Origin: Tistlia consotensis USBA 355 | Lineage (GTDB): Bacteria > Pseudomonadota > Alphaproteobacteria > Kiloniellales > DSM-21159 | Assembly (NCBI RefSeq): GCF_900177295.1 | Contig: NZ_FWZX01000005.1 | Span: 186,001-250,000, forward strand | Length of the DNA stretch: 64,000 nucleotides | Direction: 5' to 3' | Shown here: positions 40,488 through 49,662 of the stretch, piece after piece | Layout: the number at the start of each line of letters is the position of its first letter | How positions within the stretch are numbered: the first letter of the stretch is position 1 | Translations under genes and position numbers: made by a program | Notes under the pieces: generated by a model | Told to the model about the DNA's origin: nothing | Database searches by the model: none | What the model saw: the letters and a program-made list of their open reading frames with translations, nothing else

Positions 40488-42083
40488 ATGAAGCGCTACG
40501 ATGCCATCGTGGTCGGTGCCGGCCACAACGGGCTGACGGCCGCCGCCTACCTGGCCCGTGCCGGCCTCAGCGTGATGGTGCTGGAGCGGCGCGACCGCAT
40601 CGGCGGCGCCGCGGTCAGCGAGGAGCGCCACGCCGGCTTCCTCTACTCCTCCTGCTCCTACGTCTGCTCGCTGCTGCGCGCCGAGATCATGCGCGACCTG
40701 GAGCTGTCGAAGCACGGCCTGCGGATCATCCCCTACGAGAACTCGGCGACGATCGCGCGCAACGGCGACTCGATCGCCTTCTTCCACGATCCCGCCAAGA
40801 CGCGCCGCTCGATCGCCCGCCATTCGCGCCGCGACGCCGACGCCTACGCCGAGTTCAACCGCGACATCTACCGCCAGTGCCGGATGATCCGGCCGCTGCT
40901 GCTGGAGACGCCGCCCGACCCGACCTCGGTCCGGCTCAAGGACCTCAAGGGCCTGAGGAAGCTGCAGAAGGCCTTCGCCCAGCTCGGCGAGGACGGCCTC
41001 GCCCAGGCCATGCAGTTCTGGACCATGAGCTGCGGCGACTTCCTGGACCGCTACTTCGAGTCCGACCTGCTGAAGGGCTCGCTGGCCGGCAACTCGATCA
41101 TCGGCACGGCGCTCGGCCCCTACTCGCCCGGCAGCGCCTACGTGCTGCTGCACCACGTCATGGGCGACCTCGACGGCCACGTCGGCGCCTGGGGCTTCGC
41201 GGTCGGCGGCATGGGCGCGATCTCCCAGGCGCTGGCCGCCGCGGCGCAGGAGCACGGCGCCGAGATCCGCACCGCGGCCGAGGTCGAGCAGCTGATCGTG
41301 AGGAACGGCCGGGTCGAGGGCGTCGCCCTGGTCGGCGGCGAGGAGGTGCTGGGCACGCGCGTCGTCTCCAACCTCGACGTCAAGCGCACCTACCTGAAGC
41401 TCGCGCCGCGCAAGGAGCTGCCGACGGACTTCCTGGAGGCGGTCGAGAGCTTCAAGATCCGCGGCTCCTCCGGCAAGCTCAACATCGCCCTCGACCGGCT
41501 GCCCGAGTTCCCGGCGCTCAGGGACGAGCCGCTGCTGAAGCGCGGCGGCATCCTGATCAGCGAATCGATGGAGTACCTGGAGCGCGGCTACGACGACTGG
41601 AAGAACGGCCAGTGGTCGCGCGAGCCCTTCCTCGACATCACCGTGCCGACGCACTACGACCCGACCATGGCCCCGCCGGGCAAGCACTACATGTCGGTCT
41701 TCGTGCAGTACGTGCCGCCGACGCTCGCCGACGGTCCCTGGACGCCGGAGAAGCGCGACGCCTTCGGCAAGACCGTGCTCGACACGATCGAGCTCTACTC
41801 GCCGGGCTTCCGCGACCTGATCCTCGACTGCTGGGTGCGCACGCCCTGGGACCTGGAGAACGAGGTCGGCCTGACCGAGGGCAACATCTTCCACGGCGAG
41901 CTGACCCTCGACCAGCTGCTGTTCAACCGGCCGATCCCCGGCTACGCCCAGTACCGCGGGCCGCTGGGCGGGCTCTACATGTGCGGCTCCTCGACCCATC
42001 CCGGCGGCGGCGTCATGGGCGCGCCCGGCGCCAACGCGGCGCGCGAGCTGCTGCACGACGCCGGCGTCAGGAGGGCGGCATGA
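40488..42083 (+). CDS. FAD-dependent oxidoreductase, phytoene-desaturase/PYROXD2-like
   Basis: A 531-residue flavoprotein. Rossmann FAD motif DAIVVGAGHNGLTAAAYLARAG (here split: GAGHNG at about 9-14) with VLERRDRIGGAAVSEE, and the C-terminal FAD closure GLYMCGSSTHPGGGVMGAPGANAA. Substrate domain contains GSAYVLLHHVMGDLDGHVGAW. The family includes carotenoid desaturases, but no other carotenoid gene is near; the operon context (a second flavoprotein and a folate-dependent aminomethyltransferase) suggests oxidation of an amine or acid. GAGGAAGCGGAAGCG precedes the ATG. Confidence 0.85.
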   Translation: MKRYDAIVVGAGHNGLTAAAYLARAGLSVMVLERRDRIGGAAVSEERHAGFLYSSCSYVCSLLRAEIMRDLELSKHGLRIIPYENSATIARNGDSIAFFHDPAKTRRSIARHSRRDADAYAEFNRDIYRQCRMIRPLLLETPPDPTSVRLKDLKGLRKLQKAFAQLGEDGLAQAMQFWTMSCGDFLDRYFESDLLKGSLAGNSIIGTALGPYSPGSAYVLLHHVMGDLDGHVGAWGFAVGGMGAISQALAAAAQEHGAEIRTAAEVEQLIVRNGRVEGVALVGGEEVLGTRVVSNLDVKRTYLKLAPRKELPTDFLEAVESFKIRGSSGKLNIALDRLPEFPALRDEPLLKRGGILISESMEYLERGYDDWKNGQWSREPFLDITVPTHYDPTMAPPGKHYMSVFVQYVPPTLADGPWTPEKRDAFGKTVLDTIELYSPGFRDLILDCWVRTPWDLENEVGLTEGNIFHGELTLDQLLFNRPIPGYAQYRGPLGGLYMCGSSTHPGGGVMGAPGANAARELLHDAGVRRAA

Positions 42084-43702
42084 CCGGAGCCGCAAGGCAG
42101 GGCGGGCGCTACGACGTCGCGGTCGTCGGCGGCGGCCACAACGGCCTGGTCGCGGCGGCCCTGGCGGCCCGCGCCGGCCGCTCGGTGGTGCTGCTCGAGG
42201 CCGGCGAGCGCCTGGGCGGCATGGCGACCCTCGGTCCCAGGAGCCCGGGCAGCGACGGAGGCTTCGATTCCGCCGGCGCGGCCCACCTGGTCGACGGCCT
42301 GTCGCCGGCCCTGGTCCAGGGCCTGGAGCTGCACCGCCACGGCCTGGAGTTCGCCGTCGCCACGATGGACGACGTGGCGCTGCTGCCGGGCGGCGAGCTG
42401 CTGGTCGTCTCGGGCCGCGACGCCGAGACGACGCGCCGCTCGATCGGCCGCTTCTCGCCGCGCGACGCCGAGCGCTTCCCGGCCTTCGAGGCGCGGCTCG
42501 CGCGCCTCGCCGACGCGCTGGCGCCCTTCCTCGACCGCGTGCCGCCGACCCTGAAGTTCCAGGACTGGGCGGAGCGGCTGGAGTACCTCAGGCTCGGCTG
42601 GGCGATGCGGCGGCTCGGCCGCAAGGACATGCGCGACCTGCTGCGCATCATCGGCATGAACGCAGCGGACCTGACCGAGGAGGTCTTCGAGACCGACGCG
42701 CTCAAGGGCCTGATCGGCTTCGACGCGGTGCTCGGCAACCGCTTCGGGCCGCGCTCGCCGAACACCGTCTACACCCTGCTGCAGCGCAAGTCCGGCACGA
42801 TCGCCGGGCGGCGCGGCGCCGCCGCCCTGCCGAAGGGCGGCCCCGCCGCGCTGATCGCGGCGCTGGAGCGCGCGGCGCGCGCCGCCGGCGTCGAGATCCG
42901 CACCGGCGCCAGGGTCGCGCAGGTGCTGGTCGACAACGGCCGGGTCAACGGCCTCGCCCTGGCCGACGGCAGCGAGATCGACTGCCGCACCGTGCTGTCG
43001 AGCGCGCATCCCAGGACGACGCTGCTCGACCTCGTCGGGGTGCGCCAGCTCGACGCCGACCTGGTGCGCAGCCTGCGCCACGCCCGCGGCGAAGGCGGCA
43101 CCGCCAAGGTCTGGCTGCGCCTCGGCGCGGTGCCCGACTTCGGCCTCTCGGCCGGCGACCTCGGCCGCTCGCGGCTGGTCTTCGCGCCGGACCTCGGCTT
43201 CGTCGAGCGCGGTCACGACGCCGCCAAGTACGGCGAGCTGCCGGACCGCCTCGCCATGGAGATCACCCTGCCCGGCCTCGCCGACGCCCACCAGCTGGGC
43301 AGCGGGCAGAAGCCGATCCTGAGCGCGACCCTGGCCAACGTGCCCTACCGCCTGCGCAACCGCGACGACGGCGCGCTGAAGCAGGCGCTGATCCAGCGCA
43401 CCACGGCGGCGCTCGCCGATCTGGCGCCGGGCCTCGCCGAGACCATCGAGGCGGTCGAGGCGCTGACCCCGAAGCAGGTCGAGGCCGCGACCGGCGCGCC
43501 CGGCGGCCACTGGCACCACCTGGAGACCGGGCTCGACCAGACCTACCTGCTGCGCCCGGCGCCGGGCCTCGCGCAGTACGCGACGCCGATCCAGGGCCTC
43601 TGGCTGTGCGGCGCCGGCAGCCATCCGGGCGGCGGCCTGACCGGCCGGCCCGGCGCCAATGCCGCGCGCGCCGCCCTGGCCGCGACCAGGGCCCGGCGCT
43701 GA
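42080..43702 (+). CDS. FAD-dependent oxidoreductase, phytoene-desaturase/PYROXD2-like (paralogue)
   Basis: A 540-residue flavoprotein, paralogue of the preceding gene, with VVGGGHNGLVAAALAARAG, LLEAGERLGGMATLG and the C-terminal LWLCGAGSHPGGGLTGRPGANAA. Its start overlaps the previous stop (ATGA), so the two are probably made in equal amounts and may form a heteromer. GFDAVLGNRFGPRSPNTVY and HWHHLETGLDQTY are shared subgroup features. Substrate unknown. Confidence 0.85.
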   Translation: MTGAARQGGRYDVAVVGGGHNGLVAAALAARAGRSVVLLEAGERLGGMATLGPRSPGSDGGFDSAGAAHLVDGLSPALVQGLELHRHGLEFAVATMDDVALLPGGELLVVSGRDAETTRRSIGRFSPRDAERFPAFEARLARLADALAPFLDRVPPTLKFQDWAERLEYLRLGWAMRRLGRKDMRDLLRIIGMNAADLTEEVFETDALKGLIGFDAVLGNRFGPRSPNTVYTLLQRKSGTIAGRRGAAALPKGGPAALIAALERAARAAGVEIRTGARVAQVLVDNGRVNGLALADGSEIDCRTVLSSAHPRTTLLDLVGVRQLDADLVRSLRHARGEGGTAKVWLRLGAVPDFGLSAGDLGRSRLVFAPDLGFVERGHDAAKYGELPDRLAMEITLPGLADAHQLGSGQKPILSATLANVPYRLRNRDDGALKQALIQRTTAALADLAPGLAETIEAVEALTPKQVEAATGAPGGHWHHLETGLDQTYLLRPAPGLAQYATPIQGLWLCGAGSHPGGGLTGRPGANAARAALAATRARR

Positions 43703-43718
43703 CGAGGGAGGACGGCAG

Positions 43719-44900
43719 ATGTCAGACAGCCCGATCATCGGCGGCGGCGCGATGCTGCAGCCGACGCCCTTCCATCGCCGCACCGCGGCGCTCAACCTGG
43801 TCAACGCCTGGGAGCGCTGGCAGGGCCACACCACGGTCACGACCTTCCTGTCGCCCGAGGACGAGTACTTCGCGACGCGCACCGCGGCCTCGCTCTACGA
43901 CGTCTCGCCGATGCTGAAGTACCGCATCGCCGGGCCCGACGCCGAGGCGATGCTCGACCGCCTGATGACCCGCGACGTCACCAAGCTGAAGCCGGGCCGC
44001 GCGCTCTACGGCCCCTGGTGCGACGGCAGGGGCCGGGTCATCGAGGAGGGCACGCTGTTCCGCGAATCGGCGGCGAGCTTCCGGCTCAACGCCGCCGAGC
44101 CGCAGCTCTTCTGGCTCGAGGACTGCGCCTACGGCTTCGACGTGACGGTCGAGGAGGTCACCGACGCGATCGCCGGCCTCGCCCTGCAGGGCCCCCTGGC
44201 CAAGCGGGTGCTCGAGGACATCGGCCTCGGCGAGGCGGCGAGGCTGCCGTTCTTCGGGCTCGGCCGCTTCGGCTTCGAGGGCGGCGAGATCGAGATCAGC
44301 CGTACCGGCTTCACCGGCGACCTCGGCTTCGAGCTGTGGATCGCGCCGGAGCGCGCCGAGACCCTCTGGGACCGGCTGATGGCCGTCGCCGACCGGCACT
44401 ACCTGCGGCCCATGGGCTCGCAGGCACTGAACACCCTGCGCATCGAGGCCGGGCACATTCTGATCAACGTCGAGTATGTCGGCGCCAACCACGCCCTGCG
44501 CGAGAGCCAGATGCGCACGCCGGACGACCTGGGCCTCGGCTGGGCGGTCGACCCGAAGAAGCCGGGCTACTTTAACGGCCGCCGCGCCATCGAGGCCGAG
44601 CGCGCCGCCGGCGGCCCGAGGCGGCGCCTGGTCGGCCTCGACATCGAGGGCCGCAAGCCGGCCCACGCCGCCTATCTCTACGCCGGGCGGCGCGAGGTCG
44701 GCCAGGTCACCTCGGCCTGCTGGTCGCCGGTCCTGAAGCGCAACATCGCCCTGGCGACGGTCGAGGCCGGCTACGCGGAGCCCGGGCGGAAGCTCAAGGC
44801 CGACGTCTACTACGTCAAGGAGGTGACGCAAGGCCGCGTCGAGGCCGCCGCCACCGTCGTCGAGCCGCGCTTCTACCAGCCGGCCCATCGGCGGGGCTGA
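43719..44900 (+). CDS. GcvT-family folate-dependent aminomethyltransferase/demethylase
   Basis: A 393-residue protein. N-terminal folate-binding domain: ASLYDVSPMLKYRIAGPDAEAMLDRLM (about 55-80; the Asp of LYDVS is the conserved catalytic-type residue), YGPWCDGRGRVIEEG, ALQGPLAKRVL, SRTGFTGDLGFELW, ALNTLRIEAGHI. The C-terminal barrel is at about 300-390. Such proteins move a one-carbon unit from a methylamine or glycine-type substrate to tetrahydrofolate. Following two flavoproteins by 16 bases, it suggests oxidative demethylation with folate capture. Confidence 0.87.
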   Translation: MSDSPIIGGGAMLQPTPFHRRTAALNLVNAWERWQGHTTVTTFLSPEDEYFATRTAASLYDVSPMLKYRIAGPDAEAMLDRLMTRDVTKLKPGRALYGPWCDGRGRVIEEGTLFRESAASFRLNAAEPQLFWLEDCAYGFDVTVEEVTDAIAGLALQGPLAKRVLEDIGLGEAARLPFFGLGRFGFEGGEIEISRTGFTGDLGFELWIAPERAETLWDRLMAVADRHYLRPMGSQALNTLRIEAGHILINVEYVGANHALRESQMRTPDDLGLGWAVDPKKPGYFNGRRAIEAERAAGGPRRRLVGLDIEGRKPAHAAYLYAGRREVGQVTSACWSPVLKRNIALATVEAGYAEPGRKLKADVYYVKEVTQGRVEAAATVVEPRFYQPAHRRG

Positions 44901-44923
44901 TTTCGAAAGACGGAGCCCGCGTC

Positions 44924-45053
44924 ACCCCTCACCCGCCTCGCTCACGCTCGGCACCCTCTCCCCCAAGGGGCGAGGGTTCACCGAAGCGCCCCGTCAAGAC
45001 CCTCGCCCCTTGGGGGAGAGGGAGGGGCCCACGCGGAGCGTGGGAGGGTGAGG
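44924..45053. repeat. Large inverted repeat of the GC-rich palindromic family
   Basis: Left arm (CCCTCACCCGCC...CACCCTCTCCCCCAAGGGG) and right arm (CCTTGGGGGAGAGGG... GGGAGGGTGAGGG) are inverted copies; each holds a CTCTCCCCCAAGGGGCGAG palindrome. The right arm also contains CCCACGCGGAGCGTGGG. It fills the gap between the aminomethyltransferase and CoA-ligase genes. No gene in the gap. Confidence 0.7.
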
Positions 45054-45091
45054 GCTGAAGCCGCCGTAGCACTCGCAGAAGAGCCACCCCC

Positions 45092-47203
45092 GTGCCGCAC
45101 CGCCTCGACCCTCTCCTCTCCCCGCGCTCGGTCGCGATCGTCGGCGCCTCTGCGCGCGCCGGCAGCGTCGGCCAGCTGACCCTGGCGCAGCTGCTCGCCG
45201 CCGGCTTCGCCGGCCGCGTCTTCCCGGTCAATCCGAACTACCGGGAGCTCGAGGGCCTGGCCTGCTTCCCGGACTGCACCGGCCTGCCGGAGCCGCCGGA
45301 CCTGGTGGTCTTCTGCCTGCCGAACGAGCGGCTCGAAGCGGCCTTCGACGAGGCCCTGGCCGCCGGCATGCGCGCCGCGACGATCTTCGCCAGCGGCAGC
45401 CCGGCCGGCGACCCCTGCCTGCCGGCGCGCCTGCACGCCAAGGCGCGCGCGGCCGGGGTGCCGATCTGCGGCCCCAACGGCATGGGCTTCCACAACTTCC
45501 GCGACAAGGTCGGGGTCTGCGGCTTCCGCGCCTCGCCGCCGGGGGTCGAGGGCGGCGCCGTGCTGCTCAGCCATTCGGGCTCGGTGCTCTCGGCCCTGTC
45601 GGACTGCGAGGACCGCATCGGCTGGTCGCTCGCCGTCTCGACCGGCAACGAGCTGGTGACGAGCCTCGCCGACTACATGGACTGGGCGCTCGACCGGCCG
45701 GAGACCGAGGTCATCGCGCTGTTCATGGAGACGGCGCGCGACCCGGCCGGCTTCGCCGCGGCCCTCGCCCGCGCCGAGGCGCGCGACATCCCCGTGGTCG
45801 CGCTCAAGGTCGGGCGCAGCCGGCGCAGCGCGGAGCTGGCGGTCAGCCACTCCGGCGCGCTGGCCGGCGACGACGCGGTCTACGGCGCGCTCTTCGAGCG
45901 CTACGGCGTGACCCGGGTCGAGACGCTGGACGAGCTGGCGGCGACGGTGCAGCTGCTGCTGCACCCGCGCAAGCCGGCGGCCGGTGGCCTGGCGACGATG
46001 CACGACAGCGGCGGCGAGCGCGGCCTCTGGCTCGACCTCGCCGAGCGGCTGGGGGTGCGCTACGGCCTGCCGAGCCGCGAGACCGTGGCGCGCCTCGCCC
46101 GCCGGCTCGATGCCGGCCTGCCGCCGGTCAACCCGCTCGACGCCTGGGGCACCGGGCGCGACAGCGAGGCGGTCTTCGCCGACTGCCTGACCGCCCTGGC
46201 CGAGGACCCGGACACCGCCCTCGCCTTCTTCTGCTTCGACCGCGAGGGCGGCGGCCGGCTGGAGCCGAGCTACTGCCGGGCCGCCCTGGAGGCGGCGCAG
46301 CGCACGAGCAAGCCGGTGGCGCTGGTGACCTCGCGCCACGGCAGCGGCAGCGATCCCCTGGACCTGGAGCTGACCCGGGCCGGCCTGCCGGTGATCGACG
46401 GCGAGTGGTGGGCGCTCAAGGCGGCGAAGCACCTGCTGGACCGCCGCGACCGCGTCCGCCCGGCCGAGCTGGCGCCCCTGCCGGAGGCCTTCGCGGCGCG
46501 CTGGAAGCCCTGGCTGGCGCAGGGGCCGCTCGGCGAGGCCGAGGCGCTGGCGCTGGTCGCCGAGGCCGGCGTGCCGGCCGTCGCCTGCCGCAGCGCCGAG
46601 ACGGTCGACGACGCCCTGGAGGCCGCCGAGGCGCTCGGCTATCCGGTCGCGCTCAAGACTGCCAAGGCCGGCCTCGCCCACAAGAGCGACGTCGGCGGCG
46701 TGCGCCTCGACCTCGGCGACGCGCCGGCGCTGATCCGCGCCTACGCCGAGATGACCGCGACGCTCGGGCCCAAGGTGCTGGTCTCGGCGATGGCCGAGCC
46801 GGGCATCGAGGCGGCGCTCGGCATCCTCGACGACCCCGACTTCGGGCCGGTCGTGGTGATCGGCAGCGGCGGCCTGGAGATCGAGGAGGAGAAGGACGCG
46901 GCCTTCCTGCTGGCGCCCTTCGACGCCGCGACGGCGGCGCGCGCGATCGGGGGCCTGCGCCTCGGCCGCAGGCTCGGCGCCGGGCGCGGCCGGCCGGCCC
47001 GCGACCTGGCGGCCCTGGCCGAGGCCGCCTCGGCCCTGTCGCGCGCCGCGGTCGCCCTGGCGGGCACGCTCGGCAGCCTGGACCTCAACCCGGTGATCGT
47101 GCAGCGCAGCGGCTGCCTCGCGGTCGACGCGCTGATCGCCGGCCGGCGGCGCGAGGCGGCGGAGCGGCCGCCGGGCGCGGCGCTGCGGATCGTCGGGACG
47201 TGA
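45092..47203 (+). CDS. ADP-forming acyl-CoA synthetase (acetate--CoA ligase family), second copy
   Basis: A 703-residue fused enzyme with the same domain order as the paralogue at 10621. CoA-binding (LSPRSVAIVGASARAGSVG; ICGPNGMGFHN), ligase domains (AVLLSHSGSVLSAL; LAVSHSGALAGDDAVYGAL) and ATP-grasp (YPVALKTAKAGLAHKSDVGGV; LDLNPVIV). GTG start, family-consistent. Its stop overlaps the MFS start (GTGA), so ligase and transporter are coupled: uptake followed by CoA activation of one acid is a reasonable reading. Confidence 0.9.
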   Translation: MPHRLDPLLSPRSVAIVGASARAGSVGQLTLAQLLAAGFAGRVFPVNPNYRELEGLACFPDCTGLPEPPDLVVFCLPNERLEAAFDEALAAGMRAATIFASGSPAGDPCLPARLHAKARAAGVPICGPNGMGFHNFRDKVGVCGFRASPPGVEGGAVLLSHSGSVLSALSDCEDRIGWSLAVSTGNELVTSLADYMDWALDRPETEVIALFMETARDPAGFAAALARAEARDIPVVALKVGRSRRSAELAVSHSGALAGDDAVYGALFERYGVTRVETLDELAATVQLLLHPRKPAAGGLATMHDSGGERGLWLDLAERLGVRYGLPSRETVARLARRLDAGLPPVNPLDAWGTGRDSEAVFADCLTALAEDPDTALAFFCFDREGGGRLEPSYCRAALEAAQRTSKPVALVTSRHGSGSDPLDLELTRAGLPVIDGEWWALKAAKHLLDRRDRVRPAELAPLPEAFAARWKPWLAQGPLGEAEALALVAEAGVPAVACRSAETVDDALEAAEALGYPVALKTAKAGLAHKSDVGGVRLDLGDAPALIRAYAEMTATLGPKVLVSAMAEPGIEAALGILDDPDFGPVVVIGSGGLEIEEEKDAAFLLAPFDAATAARAIGGLRLGRRLGAGRGRPARDLAALAEAASALSRAAVALAGTLGSLDLNPVIVQRSGCLAVDALIAGRRREAAERPPGAALRIVGT

Positions 47204-48414
47204 CCGCGCCCGACCCGATCCCGCATCCGCCGCTCGAGCAGGCCGGCCGCTTCGAGCGCCCGCTCGACGCCGCGCGCCGTCGCCGCGGCCTAGTCGCCGT
47301 GCTGACCTCGATCCTGGCCGCCGGCCTGACCTTCGGCACGGCGATCCCGCTGATCGCCCTGCTGCTGGAGCGACGCGGCACCGCGACCTGGCTGATCGGC
47401 CTCAACGCCGCGACGCCGATCGTGGCGACCCTGCTGATGGGCTTCCTGCTGCCGGTCCTGCTGCGCCGGGTGCGCGCCCTGCCGCTGCTGCTCTGCGGCC
47501 TCGCGCTGATCGTCGTCTGCTTCCTGCTGATGTCGCAGTTCCGGCAGATCGAGGCCTGGTTCGTCCTGCGCTTCCTGGTCGGCCTCGGCATGGCGGTGCA
47601 CTGGATCGTCAGCGAGACCTGGCTCAACGCCCTGGCGCCGAAGTCGAGCCGCGGCCTGCTGGCCGGGCTCTACGCGACGCTGATGTCGATCGGCTTCGCC
47701 GCCGGACCGGCGCTGCTGACCCTGGTCGACCTGGAGGGCTTCGCGCCCTTCGGCTTCATCTCCCTGACCGTGGCCCTGGCCGCGCTGCCGCTGCTCTGCG
47801 TCGGCGACGCCGCGCCGACCGTCGAGGCCCATGGCGAGCACAGCCGCTGGTCGGCGATCCTGGTCGCGCCGACGGTCTTCGCCGCGACCGTGGTCTCCGG
47901 GGTCATGGATTCCAGCGTGCTGTCGCTGCTGGCGATCTACGGCCTCAGGATCGGCCTGCCCCAGGACCAGGCGGTGCTGATGCTCTCGGTGGCCGTCGCC
48001 GGCACGGTCTTCCTGCAGGTCCCGCTCGGCTGGCTGTCGGACCACCTCGACCGGCGCGCGATGCTGCTGGCCTGCGGCGCGGTCGGCGGCGCCGGGGCGC
48101 TGGCCCTGCCCTTCGTCGCCGGCCAGCCGCTGCTGCTCTGGCCGCTGCTGTTCGTCTGGGGCGGCGTCTTCGTCGGGCTCTACACCGTCGCCCTGGCGAT
48201 GCTCGGCGAGCGCTTCCAGGGCGGCGCCCTGGCCCAGGCCAACGCGCTCTTCGTGATGGTCTACTGCCTGGGCAACCTCAGCGGACCGCCGCTCGCCGGC
48301 GCCGCCATGGACTGGGTCGGCCCGAACGGCCTGCCGGCGATCATGACCGCCGTCTGCAGCCTCTTCCTGCTGCTCGGCCTGGCCCGGACGCCGTTCGTGC
48401 GGCCCCGGCGGTAG
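47200..48414 (+). CDS. Major facilitator superfamily transporter
   Basis: A 404-residue membrane protein with 12 hydrophobic helices. ETWLNALAPKSSRGLLAGLYATL after helix 4/5 and GWLSDHLDRRAMLL at the second-half loop are YcaD/MFS-1-type marks. A paralogue lies at 60748 (ICETWINQLAPPARRGRVLG). GTG start overlapping the CoA ligase stop. Substrate unknown, likely a small acid given its partner. Confidence 0.85.
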   Translation: MTAPDPIPHPPLEQAGRFERPLDAARRRRGLVAVLTSILAAGLTFGTAIPLIALLLERRGTATWLIGLNAATPIVATLLMGFLLPVLLRRVRALPLLLCGLALIVVCFLLMSQFRQIEAWFVLRFLVGLGMAVHWIVSETWLNALAPKSSRGLLAGLYATLMSIGFAAGPALLTLVDLEGFAPFGFISLTVALAALPLLCVGDAAPTVEAHGEHSRWSAILVAPTVFAATVVSGVMDSSVLSLLAIYGLRIGLPQDQAVLMLSVAVAGTVFLQVPLGWLSDHLDRRAMLLACGAVGGAGALALPFVAGQPLLLWPLLFVWGGVFVGLYTVALAMLGERFQGGALAQANALFVMVYCLGNLSGPPLAGAAMDWVGPNGLPAIMTAVCSLFLLLGLARTPFVRPRR

Positions 48415-48578
48415 CCGCCGCCCTCCCGTCCCCGCCCACGCCGCTCCGCAGGCCCGCCCCGCCTCTCGCGCATGGCGGTTATATGATGACTCGGCCGCCC
48501 CTGCCCTGCATTGTACGACGACTGAAGCCGGCAGCGGAGACCGGCCGGCCACAACGAAGAACCAACGGGAGGAACGAG

Positions 48579-49562
48579 ATGCTGAGACGGACCCTGCTTT
48601 CCCTTGCCGGTGCCGCCGCGGTGCTGGCGGCGACCGGCTTGGCCGCGCCTGCCGCCCGGGCCGAGTGGCCGGAGCGGCCGATCACGATCATCGTGCCCTG
48701 GGGCGCGGGCGGCGGCACCGATGCGGTCGGCCGCATCATCGCCAGCCTGATGGAGAAGGACCTCGGCCAGCCGGTCAACGTGGTCAACCGAACGGGCGGC
48801 AGCGGCGTCGTCGGCCACTCGGCGATCGCGACGGCCGACCCCGACGGCTACACGCTCGGCGTCGTCACGGTCGAGATCGCGATGATGCACTGGCAGGGCC
48901 TGACCGACCTCTCCTACAAGGACTACGCGGTGCTCGGCCAGGTCAACCTGGACCCCGGCGGGCTGATGGTCGGCGAGGATTCGCCCTACAAGTCGGCGAA
49001 GGACCTGCTGGCCGCGATCAAGGCCAAGCCGAAGGGCACCTTCAAGGCCTCCGGCACCGGCCAGGGCGGCATCTGGCATCTCGGCCTCGCCGGCTGGATG
49101 CTCTCGGAAGGCCTGCCCGGCGACCAGGTGACCTGGGTGCCGAGCCAGGGCTCGGCGCCCGCGCTCAAGGACATGGTCGCCGGCGGCGTCGATCTCGTGA
49201 CCTCCTCGCTGGCCGAGGGCCGCGCCCTGATCGAGGCCGGCAAGGTCCGGCCGCTGGCCAACATGGGCACGGAGCGCCTGGGCATCTTCCCCGACGTGCC
49301 GACCCTCAAGGAGGCGACCGGCTCCGACTGGACGGTCGGCGCCTGGCGCGTCATTGCCGGGCCGAAGGGCATCCCGGACGCGATCGTGCAGAAGGCCTCG
49401 GCGTCTCTCGAGAAGGCCTACAAGAGCAAGGAGTTCCAGGACTTCATGAAGAGCCGCGGCTTCGGGACGGTCTGGCGCGGCCCGAAGGAGGCGACCGAGT
49501 TCATGGCCTCCGCCGACAAGGACCTGGGCGAGGTCATGAAGAAGGCCGGCCTGGTCAAGTAG
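48579..49562 (+). CDS. tctC: Tripartite tricarboxylate transporter binding protein (TctC)
   Basis: A 327-residue periplasmic protein. Signal peptide of about 27 residues, then EWPERPITIIVPWGAGGGTDAVGR, the standard TctC opening. Later NRTGGSGVVGHSAI, KASGTGQGG and VDLVTSSLAEG are ligand-cleft features that bind carboxylates. CGGGAGGAACGAG precedes the ATG, which sets the start. The first gene of tctCBA. Proteins of this family bind diverse acids; citrate is only one. Confidence 0.92.
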   Translation: MLRRTLLSLAGAAAVLAATGLAAPAARAEWPERPITIIVPWGAGGGTDAVGRIIASLMEKDLGQPVNVVNRTGGSGVVGHSAIATADPDGYTLGVVTVEIAMMHWQGLTDLSYKDYAVLGQVNLDPGGLMVGEDSPYKSAKDLLAAIKAKPKGTFKASGTGQGGIWHLGLAGWMLSEGLPGDQVTWVPSQGSAPALKDMVAGGVDLVTSSLAEGRALIEAGKVRPLANMGTERLGIFPDVPTLKEATGSDWTVGAWRVIAGPKGIPDAIVQKASASLEKAYKSKEFQDFMKSRGFGTVWRGPKEATEFMASADKDLGEVMKKAGLVK

Positions 49563-49662
49563 CCCGCGACGGACGGGGCGGGACGGTCCCCGGCGGGCCG
49601 TCCCGCCCCGCCGTCCGGCGCCTCGCCTGCCGCCCCCTTCCCTGCCGCGGAGGGTTGCCCTC

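Noticed and set aside
40488-43702. Carotenoid biosynthesis role for the two phytoene-desaturase-like flavoproteins
   Set aside because: No crtB, crtE or other carotenoid gene nearby; the PYROXD2-like subgroup and the GcvT partner point to another substrate.
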